Assembly: GCF_020164745.1 (NCBI RefSeq) | Contig: NZ_JAIUGV010000010.1 | Coordinates: 62,001-126,000 of the forward strand | DNA length: 64,000 nt | Origin: Mesorhizobium sp. ES1-4 | Lineage (GTDB): Bacteria > Pseudomonadota > Alphaproteobacteria > Rhizobiales > Rhizobiaceae | Reading direction: 5' to 3' | In this document: in pieces, positions 1 through 8,867 of the stretch | Numbering within the stretch: the first letter of the stretch is position 1 | How the letters are laid out: each line of letters starts with the position of its first letter | The notes under the pieces: model-generated | Told to the model about the DNA's origin: nothing | The model's database searches: none | What the model saw: the letters and a program-made list of their open reading frames with translations, nothing else | Position numbers and translations under genes: made by a program

Positions 1-55
1 CCGGCGCAGCAGTGCCGAAAAGCAGTGCAATGACAATTATCGCCTTCAAATACAT
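1..55 (-). CDS. N-terminal fragment of an exported protein (runs off the left edge)
   Basis: Only the first 18 codons are present. Reading leftwards from the ATG at 55 the product begins MYLKAIIVIALLFGTAAP, a short basic start followed by a hydrophobic core, which looks like a Sec signal peptide. A GGAG ribosome-binding site lies 8 bases before the ATG. It is downstream of cobT on the same strand, but a perfect palindrome (69-90) lies between them, so it may be a separate unit. The function cannot be told from this fragment. Confidence 0.6.
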   Translation of the reverse strand, partial: MYLKAIIVIALLFGTAAP

Positions 56-68
56 CGCCTTATCTCCA

Positions 69-90
69 CATGAGATCTACTGATCTCATG
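69..90. promoter_or_regulatory. 22-bp perfect palindrome upstream of the left-edge gene
   Basis: Arms CATGAGATC and GATCTCATG with a 4-base spacer TACT. It lies 14 bases upstream of the start codon at 55 and about 55 bases past the end of cobT. No T-run follows on the minus strand, so an operator or mRNA hairpin near the ribosome-binding site is more likely than a terminator. Confidence 0.5.
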
Positions 91-145
91 TAACAATCAA
101 AACGACGTTATTATTTTGGCTCAATCACGTTGAAAGTTTGACGGA

Positions 146-1156
146 TTATTTCTCCGAAACCCCAGCCTCGGCAAAGCTTGCCATCCTGGCATGGCATTCC
201 AGCGCCGAGCGCACGATGTTGACGGCCAGACAGGCGCCGGAGCCCTCGCCAAGGCGCATGCCGAGATCGAGCAGCGGCGGCAGGGCTAGCGTTTCGAGCA
301 GGCCGCGATGGCCCGATTCGGCGGAGACGTGTGCGGCGACTGTATGAGCAAGGCCGGTCGGGTGCAGTTTTGCCAGCGGTGCGGCGGCGGCGGTGCAGAC
401 GAAGCCATCGAGCAGCACGGGTATGCCCAGATGCCGCGCGGCCAGCGTGGCGCCGAAGATGGCGGCGAGTTCGCGCCCGCCAAGGGAGGCGGCGATCGCC
501 AGCGGATCGGCAAGGGCGGCGGCGTGGCGCGCCAAGCCGGCTTCGATGGCGACCACCTTGCGCTTCAGGCCGGCATCGTCGACGCCGGTGCCGCGCCCGG
601 TCCATTTTTCCGCCCCGCCGCCGAACAGCGCCGCCGAAATGGCGGCTGCCGGCGTGGTGTTGCCGATGCCCATTTCGCCAAAGCAGACGAGGTCGATGTC
701 CTTCGTCACCGCGTCATGGCCAGCCGAGACAGCGGCAAGGAATGCCTTCTCGTCCATTGCCGGCACTTGCGTGAAGTCGCCGGTGGGGTGATCGAGATCG
801 AGCGGGATGACGTCGAGCTCGGCGCCGGCGATGCGGGCGAGCTGGTTGATGGCGGCACCGCCGCCGGCGAAATTCGCCACCATCTGCACGGTCACTTCCG
901 ACGGGTAGGCCGACACGCCTTGAGCGGTAACGCCGTGGTTGCCGGCGAAGACGAAGACCTTCACGCGGTCGAGCTTCGGCATGTCGCGGCCCTGCCAGCG
1001 CGCCAGCCAGGCGGCGATGGTTTCAAGCCGGCCGAGGCTGCCTTGCGGCTTGGTCAGCGTGTCCTGGCGGCGGGCAACGGCGTTTGCCGAGGCATCGCTG
1101 CCGGCGGGCAGGTCGAGACAGGCGGCGCGCAGTTCATCGAGGGATTTGAAGGGCAT
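146..1156 (-). CDS. cobT: Nicotinate-nucleotide--dimethylbenzimidazole phosphoribosyltransferase
   Basis: 336 aa, the usual family length. It makes alpha-ribazole phosphate from DMB and nicotinate mononucleotide, supplying the lower ligand of cobalamin. Visible family motifs are GEMGIGNTTPAAA in the middle and the C-terminal LGEGSGA, which holds the catalytic glutamate. It is the last gene of the cobL-to-cobT unit, 40 bases after cobS. In Pseudomonas denitrificans naming this is CobU; it should not be confused with the chelatase subunit also called CobT. Confidence 0.95.
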   Translation of the reverse strand: MPFKSLDELRAACLDLPAGSDASANAVARRQDTLTKPQGSLGRLETIAAWLARWQGRDMPKLDRVKVFVFAGNHGVTAQGVSAYPSEVTVQMVANFAGGGAAINQLARIAGAELDVIPLDLDHPTGDFTQVPAMDEKAFLAAVSAGHDAVTKDIDLVCFGEMGIGNTTPAAAISAALFGGGAEKWTGRGTGVDDAGLKRKVVAIEAGLARHAAALADPLAIAASLGGRELAAIFGATLAARHLGIPVLLDGFVCTAAAAPLAKLHPTGLAHTVAAHVSAESGHRGLLETLALPPLLDLGMRLGEGSGACLAVNIVRSALECHARMASFAEAGVSEK

Positions 1157-1196
1157 GGGGGCAAGGTCTCCAGAAGGGAATCAGGTCAAAAGGGGC

Positions 1197-1973
1197 TCAG
1201 GAAAGGGCTACGGAAGCGACGAGAAGCACCGCGATTTCGCTCAACTGCTGCAACGCGCCGACCGTGTCGCCGGTCTGGCCATCGATCTGGTTGAGGCAAA
1301 GGGCGTGGAACGCGGCAAACAGCAGGCCGAGCAGGATGAGCGCGGCGATGGCGCCGCCGGGGCCGAGCAAGAGAAGCGGAATGGCGCCGAGCACGGTGCC
1401 GGCCACGGCCGTCTCTCGCGATACGGTGCCGGCATTGGCCGAGAGGCCGTCGGATCGTGCCGGCGGCAAAAGATGCATCAGCCCACCGAGCACGCCACGC
1501 GAGGCCGCATGGGCGGCCAGGAGAGCAAACAGAGCCTGCGTGGGTTCGACCACTTGCGACAGCGCGCTCCAGCGGATGAGCAGCGACAGCGCCAGCGCCA
1601 TGGCGCCATAAGCGCCGATGCGGCTGTCGCGCATGATCTCGAGCTTGCGTCCGCGAGACTTGCCGCCGCCGAAGCCGTCGGCGACGTCGGACAGCCCATC
1701 CTCGTGCAGGCAGCCCGTGGTGAGCACGGTTGCAACAAGGGCAAGGGCGGCCGACGGTCCCATGGCGAGGCCAAAGCGTTCCGCCGTGGCAAAGACGATG
1801 GCGCCGATCAGGCCGACGACAAGGCCGGCAATCGGGGCAGCCCAGATCGCGGCCGCGAGGTCGCGGCCACGAAAATCGAACACGGGCAGCGGCAGGCGGG
1901 TGAAGAAGACCAGGCAAAGGGCGATGTCATCGAGGATTTGCCGAGGCGACAGGGTGATTCTTGGGAGCTTCAT
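1197..1973 (-). CDS. cobS: Adenosylcobinamide-GDP ribazoletransferase (cobalamin synthase)
   Basis: 258 aa integral membrane protein that joins adenosylcobinamide-GDP to alpha-ribazole in the last assembly step. The motif EDGLSDVADGFGGG (acidic D-x2-DG type) is the metal and substrate site typical of the family, followed by several hydrophobic helices. The ATG at 1973 lies 2 bases past the cobB stop, so the genes are translationally coupled. Called CobV in P. denitrificans nomenclature. Confidence 0.93.
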   Translation of the reverse strand: MKLPRITLSPRQILDDIALCLVFFTRLPLPVFDFRGRDLAAAIWAAPIAGLVVGLIGAIVFATAERFGLAMGPSAALALVATVLTTGCLHEDGLSDVADGFGGGKSRGRKLEIMRDSRIGAYGAMALALSLLIRWSALSQVVEPTQALFALLAAHAASRGVLGGLMHLLPPARSDGLSANAGTVSRETAVAGTVLGAIPLLLLGPGGAIAALILLGLLFAAFHALCLNQIDGQTGDTVGALQQLSEIAVLLVASVALS

Positions 1974-1975
1974 GG

Positions 1976-3289
1976 CTAGGCCCGCGCAATGGCGTGGAAA
2001 AAGGTGCCGCTGACATGGCCGCGCCGATAGCCGGAAGCGCCGAGCGGATTGCCCTGGCCGTCGGCAAGGTCGGCCAGCGGCTCGTCATTGCCGGTGGCCA
2101 TCATCTGCGCATAGTGGAATTCGTGCCCGCGGATCAGCGCGCCTTGCGCCCCCAGCGGACAATCGGCGCGCAGCCGTGCCTCACGGTAGCCGAGATTCAT
2201 CTTGCGTCTGGCGAAGCTGGTGGAATGGCCGAGCAGGCCAAGCATGCGATGCGTCTCGCCGCCGGCATCCTCGATCGCTTCACCAAGCACCATGAAGCCA
2301 CCGCACTCGCCATGGGCCGGCTTTGTCGCGGCGAAACGCGTCATCCCGGCATGGAAATTCGTGGCGGCTGCCAGTTTGCCGGTATGAAGCTCGGGATAGC
2401 CGCCGGGCAGCCAGCAGACATCGCAGTCATCGTCGGGCGCTTCGTCGGCGAGCGGCGAGAACGGAACGATCTCCGCCCCAGCCTTTCGCCAACAGGCGGC
2501 GACATGCGGGTAGAGGAAGGTGAAGGCCGCGTCCTCGGCCAGCGCGATGCGTTGGCCGGGCGGCCGTAGCGCGTCAGCGAAGTCGCCAGCTGCCGGGGCC
2601 AGGGGTGTCGCCAGCGCCATGACGGCATCGAGGTCGAGCGACTTCTCCGCCATGTCCGCCAGCCGGTCGAGATGCGCCATCAGGTCATCATACTCGCCGG
2701 CCTGGACGAGGCCGAGATGGCGCTCCGGCAGATTGAGCGTGGGGTCGCGCAGGATGGCGCCGACGACCGGCAGGCCGATCGCCTCGATGGCATCGCCGGA
2801 GAGCCGCCGGTGGCGCTCGCTGCCCAGCCGGTTGAGCACGACACCGGCCATGCGCACATCCGGATCGTAAGTGGCAAAGCCCTTGGCGACGGCTGCCGCC
2901 GTGGTCGATTGGCCCGACACGTCGAGCACCAGCAGCACCGGCAGGCCGTAAAGCCGCGCCAGATCGGCAGCCGAGCCGGTGCGACCCGATGCGACCGGAA
3001 TGCCGTCGAACAGGCCCATGGCGCTTTCGAGGACGACGAAGTCGGTATCGTCGGCCTGTTGGGCGGCAAGCGCGTTGAGCAGCGATGGCGTCATCGCCCA
3101 ACTGTCGAGGTTGACGCCGGACAGGCCGGTGGCGGCGGTATGGAAGCCAGGGTCGATGTAGTCGGGGCCGGATTTGGCGCCACGCACCCTCAGCCCACGC
3201 CGGGTGAGCGCGCGCAGGATTCCGATGGTGACGCTGGTCTTGCCCGAGCCGGAGCGCGGCGCGCCGATGATGATCGCCCGGGCCGTCAT
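1976..3289 (-). CDS. cobB: Cobyrinate / hydrogenobyrinate a,c-diamide synthase
   Basis: 437 aa. ATP- and glutamine-dependent amidation of the a and c carboxylates. The N-terminal P-loop-like GAPRSGSGKTSVTIG starts at about residue 9. The C-terminal class I glutamine amidotransferase domain carries the nucleophile cysteine in GECGGFMVLG and ends with a conserved histidine region (GHVSGTFFH). Its ATG overlaps the cobA stop by 4 bases (3286-3289). Confidence 0.95.
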   Translation of the reverse strand: MTARAIIIGAPRSGSGKTSVTIGILRALTRRGLRVRGAKSGPDYIDPGFHTAATGLSGVNLDSWAMTPSLLNALAAQQADDTDFVVLESAMGLFDGIPVASGRTGSAADLARLYGLPVLLVLDVSGQSTTAAAVAKGFATYDPDVRMAGVVLNRLGSERHRRLSGDAIEAIGLPVVGAILRDPTLNLPERHLGLVQAGEYDDLMAHLDRLADMAEKSLDLDAVMALATPLAPAAGDFADALRPPGQRIALAEDAAFTFLYPHVAACWRKAGAEIVPFSPLADEAPDDDCDVCWLPGGYPELHTGKLAAATNFHAGMTRFAATKPAHGECGGFMVLGEAIEDAGGETHRMLGLLGHSTSFARRKMNLGYREARLRADCPLGAQGALIRGHEFHYAQMMATGNDEPLADLADGQGNPLGASGYRRGHVSGTFFHAIARA

Positions 3290-4104
3290 GCTTGCCCCGC
3301 CAGTGCCGCGCGCATGGCGACGATGCCGCCGACGACGATCAGCGCCGGTGAGGCGAGCCCGGCGGCCGCCGCAGCCTCGGCAATGGTGGCCAGCGTGGCG
3401 ACCACGATCCGCTCCTTGGGCGTCGTCGCGGCGACGATGACGGCTGCCGGCGTCGATGGTGACAGGCCGCCGTCGAGCAGGGCGGCTGTTATCAATGGCA
3501 GATTGGCCATGCCCATATAGATGACGACAGGCTGGCCGGTTCGGGCTATCGCCGCCCAGTCGATGTCGTCATCGGTGCCGGCGGCGTGGCCGGTCGCCAG
3601 GATGACAGCCTTGTTGATGCCGCGCATGGTGGCCGGGATGCCGGTGGCGGCCAGCGCGCTGAGGCCCGATGTCAGGCCCGGCAGCACTCGGAACGGGATT
3701 TTTTCGCGCGCCAGCGCCAGCGCCTCTTCGCCGCCACGGCCGAAAATATAGGGATCGCCGCCCTTCAGCCTGACCACGCGGCGGCCTTCACGCGCCAGCC
3801 GCACCAGCAAGGCGGTGATGTCGTCCTGCTTCATCGAGGGCTGGCCGCCACGCTTGCCGGCAAAGAAAAGCTCGGCATTTCCGGCAACGGCGACCACATC
3901 GGGCGAAACCAGCGCGTCGTAGACCAGCGCGTCCGCTTCGGTCAGCGCCGCCAGTACTTCCACGGTCAGGCAGCCGGGGTCGCCGGGGCCGGCTCCGGCC
4001 AGCCAGACATGGCCTGGCTCAAGCGGCCGCGGCTTGAAGTTCAGCCGTGCCAGCGCCTGTTCGAGCGTGGCGTTTTCGCCGTTGTTTCTGGTGCTGCCGC
4101 TCAC
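3286..4104 (-). CDS. cobA: Uroporphyrinogen-III C-methyltransferase
   Basis: 272 aa. SAM-dependent methylation of uroporphyrinogen III at C2 and C7 to give precorrin-2, the branch point to B12 and siroheme. The SUMT pattern is clear: VWLAGAGPGDPGCLTVE near residue 33, VRLKGGDPYIFGRGGEE in the middle and LPGLTSGLSA. There is no fused uroporphyrinogen synthase or siroheme domain. ATGA overlaps with cobM upstream and cobB downstream indicate one mRNA. Confidence 0.95.
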   Translation of the reverse strand: MSGSTRNNGENATLEQALARLNFKPRPLEPGHVWLAGAGPGDPGCLTVEVLAALTEADALVYDALVSPDVVAVAGNAELFFAGKRGGQPSMKQDDITALLVRLAREGRRVVRLKGGDPYIFGRGGEEALALAREKIPFRVLPGLTSGLSALAATGIPATMRGINKAVILATGHAAGTDDDIDWAAIARTGQPVVIYMGMANLPLITAALLDGGLSPSTPAAVIVAATTPKERIVVATLATIAEAAAAAGLASPALIVVGGIVAMRAALAGQA

Positions 4105-4865
4105 AATCCGTCCCGTCCGCGAAAACGCCGCTGATAATGGGCGTCATACAATGAACTCTCGCCAAAGCCTTCCGCCGCCAGCGAACGGCCGACGAAGATG
4201 AGCGCCGTACGTTCCATCGGATCGGCGGCCAGCAGCGCCTCGATGGTCTCCAATGTGCCGGTCAGCACCCGCTCGTCCGGCCAGGAGGCGCGGAAGACGA
4301 TCGCGACCGGGCAATCGCCACCATAGTGCGGCGTCAGTTCGGCGACGACTCGGTCGATGGCGTGGATGGCAAGATGAATGGCCAGCGTGGCGCCGGTGCG
4401 GCCGAAGCCGGCCAGGGTTTCGCCGGGCGGCATTTTCGACGCACGTCCCGAAACGCGGGTCAGCACCAGGCTTTGCGCGACTTCGGGAATGGTCAGTTCG
4501 CGGCGAAGGGCTGCCGCGGCGGCGGCGAAGGAAGGAACGCCCGGCGTCAGCGTGTAAGGGATGCCATGCTTTTCCAGCCGCCGAATCTGCTCGGCGACGG
4601 CGCTCCACACCGACAGGTCGCCGGAATGCAGACGGGCAACGTCATAACCGGCCTTATGGGCGGCCACATATTCTGCCTCGATCTCGTCGAGCGACATCGG
4701 CGCGGTGTCGATCAATTTAGTTCCCGGCGCGCAGTGCCCCAGCAGTTCCGGCGCGACGATGGAGCCGGCGTGGAGGCAGACCGGACAATTCGCCAGGAGC
4801 CTTGCGCCCCGCAATGTGATGAGGTCGGCGGCGCCTGGACCGGCGCCGATGAAATGGACGGTCAT
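4101..4865 (-). CDS. cobM: Precorrin-4 C11-methyltransferase
   Basis: 254 aa, full length for CobM/CbiF. It methylates precorrin-4 at C11 with SAM. The tetrapyrrole methylase signature is at the N-terminus (VHFIGAGPGAADLITLRG) and is followed by RLHSGDLSVWSAVAEQ and TPGVPSFAAAAA. Start and stop codons overlap the neighbours in ATGA fashion. Confidence 0.95.
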   Translation of the reverse strand: MTVHFIGAGPGAADLITLRGARLLANCPVCLHAGSIVAPELLGHCAPGTKLIDTAPMSLDEIEAEYVAAHKAGYDVARLHSGDLSVWSAVAEQIRRLEKHGIPYTLTPGVPSFAAAAAALRRELTIPEVAQSLVLTRVSGRASKMPPGETLAGFGRTGATLAIHLAIHAIDRVVAELTPHYGGDCPVAIVFRASWPDERVLTGTLETIEALLAADPMERTALIFVGRSLAAEGFGESSLYDAHYQRRFRGRDGL

Positions 4866-5248
4866 GGCACGTCTCCGCTGATGGCGATGGCGCAGGTGAC
4901 CGCGCCGAGCACAATGCGCGGTCCAAGCAGGCTGGCGCCTTTGCCCGCGACCGCAAGGGCGGAGGCTTCTGAAACCGATGGCGTGCCGGCCACTTCCCGC
5001 GACAGGCTGGAGCTGCTGAGCGTCCCCGGCGCGGCGGCCTGAAGGTCCGCGGGATCGACGATTATGACGGGAAGGTTCAGCTTGCGGCCAGCGGCAGCGA
5101 TCGCGTCTTCCTCCTTCTTGAGTGCGGCGGTGGCCAGTGCCGAGAGAGCGGACATTGCCAGCCCATGCGCTTCGAGTGCGGTTTCTATCGCGGCGAGCAC
5201 GTCTTCAACCTGCACGCCTTTGCGGCTGCCGATGCCCGCGACAATCAT
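4862..5248 (-). CDS. cobE: Cobalamin biosynthesis protein CobE (CbiG C-terminal-like)
   Basis: 128 aa, beginning MIVAGIGSRKGV; that GIGSRKG motif is typical of the CobE / CbiG C-terminal domain. The start was chosen at 5248 because it forms an ATGA overlap with the cobL stop, like the other junctions in this unit; an ATG 18 bases upstream is a weaker alternative. CobE is needed for aerobic B12 synthesis but its exact role is not settled, with binding of a pathway intermediate proposed. Confidence 0.88.
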   Translation of the reverse strand: MIVAGIGSRKGVQVEDVLAAIETALEAHGLAMSALSALATAALKKEEDAIAAAGRKLNLPVIIVDPADLQAAAPGTLSSSSLSREVAGTPSVSEASALAVAGKGASLLGPRIVLGAVTCAIAISGDVP

Positions 5249-6471
5249 GGCTTCACCCAGCTCCATTGCGTGACAGGCATGGCCGGCCGCCAAGCCTGCA
5301 TGGAGCCGACCGGCGAAGCGCGGGAGACAGCAATCCGGGTGAGATCGCCGCCCAGTTTCGTGTGCTGGCCGAGAAGATGGGCTTCCATCTCCAGCGTCAC
5401 CGCGTTGGCAACGAGGCGGCCGCCGGTGCGCAAGGCCTTGATGGCGGCGTTCAGGACGCCGGCGTCGCTGCCGCCGCCGCCGACGAAGATCGCATCGGGC
5501 GTCTCCAGTTTCATAAGCGCCTTGGGCGCGCTGCCTTCCACAATGACGAGGCCAGGAACGCCGCAGGCGACGGCGTTGTGGCCGATGCGGGCCGCGCGGG
5601 CCGGGTCGGCCTCGATGGCGATGGCGCGCATCGAAGGGTGGGCGAGCATCCATTCGATGCCGATCGAGCCGGAGCCGGCGCCGACATCCCACAGCAATTC
5701 GCCGCGCCTCGGCGCCAGCGCCGACAGGGTGACCGCGCGGATCTCGCGCTTGGTGATCTGGCCGTCATGGTCGAACAGGTGATCGGCAAGGCCTGACGTG
5801 AGCGGCAGGACGCGGGCTTGCGGGGCCGAATCAATTTCGATGGCCAGCACGTTGAGCGGATTGATGTTTTCGAGGTTGAAGGCCTCGGCGCGGGCGGAGC
5901 GCTGGTTTTCGTTCGGCCCGCCCAGCGCCTCCAGCACCGTCAACCGCGAAGCGCCGAAGTCGAGCTCGGTGAGCAGCCGGGCCATTGCCACCGGAGCACC
6001 GCCATCCGATGTCAGTGCCAGGATGCGTGCGTTGGGCTGTAGCAGCGGACGGATCAGGTCGATCGGGTGGCCGTGCAGTGAGATGATCTCGATATCCTGC
6101 AGCGCCCAGCCGAGCCGCGCGGCGGCCAGCGAAATCGCCGACGGGGCTGAGATGACATGCATCTCCCGTGGCTGGACCTTGCGGGCGAGGGTGGCGCCGA
6201 CGCCATGGAAAAAGGGATCGCCGGAGGCGAGCACGCAGACGTTTCTGCCGGCAAGCGCCAGGACATCGGCCATCCCGGCATCGAACGGAACCGGCCAGGG
6301 GCATGGCTTGCCCTTGGCGAAGGAAGCGACCAGCGCCAGATGCCGCTTGCCGCCGAAGATGAACTCCGCCTCGGCGATCCGCCGCTTGGCCTCGTCGCCG
6401 AGACCCGCTAAACCGTCCTCGCCGATGCCGACGATCGTGAGCCATTGGAGCGTTGGCTGATTTTTTGACAT
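5245..6471 (-). CDS. cobL: Precorrin-6Y C5,15-methyltransferase (decarboxylating)
   Basis: 408 aa starting MSKNQPTLQW. Two fused domains: an N-terminal CbiE-like methylase (LTIVGIGEDGLAGL, then FGGKRH) and a C-terminal CbiT-like methyltransferase with the SAM loop DVGAGSGSIGIEW. It methylates at C5 and C15 and decarboxylates the C12 acetate. An open frame continues 85 codons upstream of this ATG through a repeat element (6481-6596) but shows no protein-like sequence, so the ATG at 6471 is preferred. First gene of the seven-gene unit, divergent from cobK. Confidence 0.94.
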   Translation of the reverse strand: MSKNQPTLQWLTIVGIGEDGLAGLGDEAKRRIAEAEFIFGGKRHLALVASFAKGKPCPWPVPFDAGMADVLALAGRNVCVLASGDPFFHGVGATLARKVQPREMHVISAPSAISLAAARLGWALQDIEIISLHGHPIDLIRPLLQPNARILALTSDGGAPVAMARLLTELDFGASRLTVLEALGGPNENQRSARAEAFNLENINPLNVLAIEIDSAPQARVLPLTSGLADHLFDHDGQITKREIRAVTLSALAPRRGELLWDVGAGSGSIGIEWMLAHPSMRAIAIEADPARAARIGHNAVACGVPGLVIVEGSAPKALMKLETPDAIFVGGGGSDAGVLNAAIKALRTGGRLVANAVTLEMEAHLLGQHTKLGGDLTRIAVSRASPVGSMQAWRPAMPVTQWSWVKP

Positions 6472-6480
6472 GTCGCGCCG

Positions 6481-6596
6481 CCCCTCATCCGCCTGCCGGC
6501 ACCTTCTCCCCGTACAGTGACGGGCAGAAGGGACTAGCCGCAACGCTGGCGATCCCCCTCTCCTCGTCTTTACGGGGAGAGGGTAAGGGTGAGGGG
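6481..6596. repeat. Rhizobial-type palindromic intergenic repeat between cobL and cobK
   Basis: An imperfect palindrome of about 116 bp. It opens with CCCCTCA and closes with TGAGGGG, with internal inverted segments such as CTTCTCCCCGT / ACGGGCAGAAGG and CCCTCTCC / GGGAGAGGG. It fills nearly all of the space between the divergent starts of cobL and cobK, so the promoters of both genes must lie in or next to it. Confidence 0.7.
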
Positions 6597-6625
6597 CAGC
6601 GCCGACGTGGTCCACTAGGGTGCCT

Positions 6626-7384
6626 ATGAAGACGATCCTGATCCTCGGCGGCACAACGGAAGCGCGCCAATTGGCGGGACAGCTGGCCACGCGCGCCTCG
6701 GTCACGCTGTCGCTGGCCGGCCGCACGGAAAGTCCGGTCGCTCAAGGCGTTCCGGTGCGAAGCGGTGGGTTTGGCGGCGCCGATGGGTTGGCCGCCTACC
6801 TCAAGGACAGGTCTATCGACCTGCTGATCGACGCCACGCATCCCTATGCGGCGCGAATCTCCGCCAACGCGGCGCAGGCCGCGCGGCTGAGCGGTGTGCC
6901 GATCCTTGCCTTGCGCCGCCCGGGCTGGGAGCCTGTCGAAGGCGACCGCTGGATCGAGGTCGACACGGTCGGCACTGCCGTAAAAGCGCTTGGATCGGCA
7001 CCGCGCCGCGTCTTCCTGGCAATCGGCCGGCAGGAGGCCGCCGCGTTCGAAGCCGCCCCGCAACACCATTATCTCATACGCAGCGTCGATCCGGTCGAGC
7101 CAGAGTTGGCGGTGCTGGATGCGACCTACCTGCTGGCGCGAGGGCCGTTCCACGAGAGGGATGAGCGTGTGCTTTTGGAAGGACAAAGCATCGACATCGT
7201 CGTGTCCAAAAACAGTGGCGGCGCGGCCACCTACGGCAAGATTGCGGCTGCGCGGGCGCTTGGCATGGATGTGGTCATGGTCCGCAGGCCCGCGCTGCCG
7301 GAGGTGCCTTCGGCTGAAACCGTCGAAGCGCTGGCCGCGATGGTCGATCATTTCGTCGAGCCCGCCGCCGAGCGCGGCGTGTAG
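6626..7384 (+). CDS. cobK: Precorrin-6A reductase
   Basis: 252 aa from the ATG (MKTILILGGTTEAR); an in-frame GTG two codons earlier is an alternative. NADPH-dependent reduction of the precorrin-6A macrocycle. The N-terminal GGTTEARQLA and the DATHPYAARIS motif are characteristic. It is the only cob gene here on the plus strand. Its 3' end overlaps the 3' end of cobJ by 37 bp in convergent orientation. Confidence 0.94.
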   Translation: MKTILILGGTTEARQLAGQLATRASVTLSLAGRTESPVAQGVPVRSGGFGGADGLAAYLKDRSIDLLIDATHPYAARISANAAQAARLSGVPILALRRPGWEPVEGDRWIEVDTVGTAVKALGSAPRRVFLAIGRQEAAAFEAAPQHHYLIRSVDPVEPELAVLDATYLLARGPFHERDERVLLEGQSIDIVVSKNSGGAATYGKIAAARALGMDVVMVRRPALPEVPSAETVEALAAMVDHFVEPAAERGV

Positions 7385-8112
7385 ACCAGCGCCGGCTTGT
7401 CGCCACGCTTGATGATCCGGGTCTCCGGCGAACCGATGATGATGCAGGTCGCCATATCAGCCTTTTCAGCGTCGGCATCGGCCAGCAGATAGACCTCGAT
7501 GCGCTCGTCCGGCCGGCCGGCAGCGCGGCCGAAGATCACCGGCGTGGTGCCGGGCAGAATCGCCGTCAGGCATTCGAAGGCGCGGCCAAGCTGCCAGGGG
7601 CGCGCCTTGCTGATCGGGTTGTAGAGCGCGATGACGAAACCGGCGCCCGCCGCCGCCAGCAGGCGCAGTTCGATCAGATCCCATGGCTTCAGATTGTCGG
7701 ACAGCGAGATGGCGCAGAAATCATGGCCAAGCGGCGCACCGATGCGGGCGGCGACCGCGAGCATGGCGGTGACGCCCGGCACCACGGCGACGTCGACCGC
7801 ACGCCATTCGGCCGGGCCGGCCTCGATCGCCTCGCAGACCGCCGCAGCCATGGCGAAGACGCCGGGGTCGCCGCCGGACACGACGGCGACGTCGTGGCCT
7901 TCGGCGGCCTTGGTCAGGGCGTCCTTGGAGCGGGCGAGCTCCTCGCGGTTGTCGGAAGCGACGCGGGTCTGGTCCGGGCGCAGGTCGAGCCGGTCGAGAT
8001 AGGGCTTGTAGCCATAGAAGAACTTTGCCTCGGCGACAGCGCGGCTAGCCTCCGGTGTCACCTGGTCGGCATTGCCGGGTCCGAGGCCGATGACGGTGAG
8101 ACGGCCGCTCAT
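7348..8112 (-). CDS. cobJ: Precorrin-3B C17-methyltransferase
   Basis: 254 aa. SAM-dependent methylation at C17 with ring contraction. Family motifs: LTVIGLGPGNADQVTPEA at the N-terminus, VVSGGDPGVFAMAAAV in the middle, and ALYNPISKARPWQL. Last gene of the riboswitch-led unit. The start overlaps the cobI stop by 4 bases, and the tail overlaps cobK on the other strand. Confidence 0.95.
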   Translation of the reverse strand: MSGRLTVIGLGPGNADQVTPEASRAVAEAKFFYGYKPYLDRLDLRPDQTRVASDNREELARSKDALTKAAEGHDVAVVSGGDPGVFAMAAAVCEAIEAGPAEWRAVDVAVVPGVTAMLAVAARIGAPLGHDFCAISLSDNLKPWDLIELRLLAAAGAGFVIALYNPISKARPWQLGRAFECLTAILPGTTPVIFGRAAGRPDERIEVYLLADADAEKADMATCIIIGSPETRIIKRGDKPALVYTPRSAAGSTK

Positions 8113-8867
8113 GCCTGCGCTCCCGCCACGCCCGGCCGGGCGGACCAGCCGGCGACCAGCACGATGGCGAAGTAGGGCGCCTTGTCGTCCGGTTTGTCGG
8201 CGAGCTTCATCGAGACGCTGCCGGCCATGGTGCCGCGCTCGACATAGACGGCGCGCGTCAGCTTGCCGGTTGCCTCCAGCGCCCGCCTGATCTTGGGCAG
8301 GTTGCGGCCGACCTTCATGATGACGGCGGCATCGGTGTCGGCGAGGCGACGCGTCAGCTCGAACTCGCTCATCGTGCCGGGCAGCACGGTCAGCACATCG
8401 TCGCCCTGGACGATCGGCAGGCCGGTCGCCGACCAGCAGCCCGACATGGCGGTGATGCCGGGGATGACCTCGGTGTGGAAGCGATGGGCGAGGCGCACAT
8501 GCAGATGCATGTAGGAGCCGTAGAACAGCGGATCGCCCTCGGACAGCACGGCAACCATCATGCCCGATTCCAGATGCTCGGCGACCCTCTCGGCCGACTC
8601 TTCGTAAAAGCCGGTGATCTGCGACCGGTAATCGTCGTGATCCTTGTCGATTTCCGTAGTCACGGGATAGAGCAGCGGCAGTTCCAGCATATCTGGCCGG
8701 AAGCGCGCCTCGACAATGGCGCGCGCATTGCTGTTGTTGCCGCGCTTGGCGAAATAGGCCACGACATCGGCTTCGGCCAGCGCTCGCGCGGCCTTCAGCG
8801 TCAACAATTCGAAGTCGCCGGGACCGGTGCCGACACCGACAAGCCTGCCTTTGGAAATTGCGTTCAC
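8109..8867 (-). CDS. cobI: Precorrin-2 C20-methyltransferase
   Basis: 252 aa. Methylates precorrin-2 at C20 to precorrin-3A using SAM. The tetrapyrrole methylase signature LVGVGTGPGDFELLTLKA lies near the N-terminus, with LSEGDPLFYGSYMHL and IPGITAMSGC further in. Coupled to cobH and cobJ by 4-base overlaps. Confidence 0.95.
   Translation of the reverse strand: MNAISKGRLVGVGTGPGDFELLTLKAARALAEADVVAYFAKRGNNSNARAIVEARFRPDMLELPLLYPVTTEIDKDHDDYRSQITGFYEESAERVAEHLESGMMVAVLSEGDPLFYGSYMHLHVRLAHRFHTEVIPGITAMSGCWSATGLPIVQGDDVLTVLPGTMSEFELTRRLADTDAAVIMKVGRNLPKIRRALEATGKLTRAVYVERGTMAGSVSMKLADKPDDKAPYFAIVLVAGWSARPGVAGAQA

Noticed and set aside
308..1294. Long plus-strand open frame opposite cobT
   Set aside because: It lies over a clear cobT gene with family motifs; the product is Gly/Arg/Ala-rich and low complexity, as expected for the opposite strand of high-G+C coding DNA.
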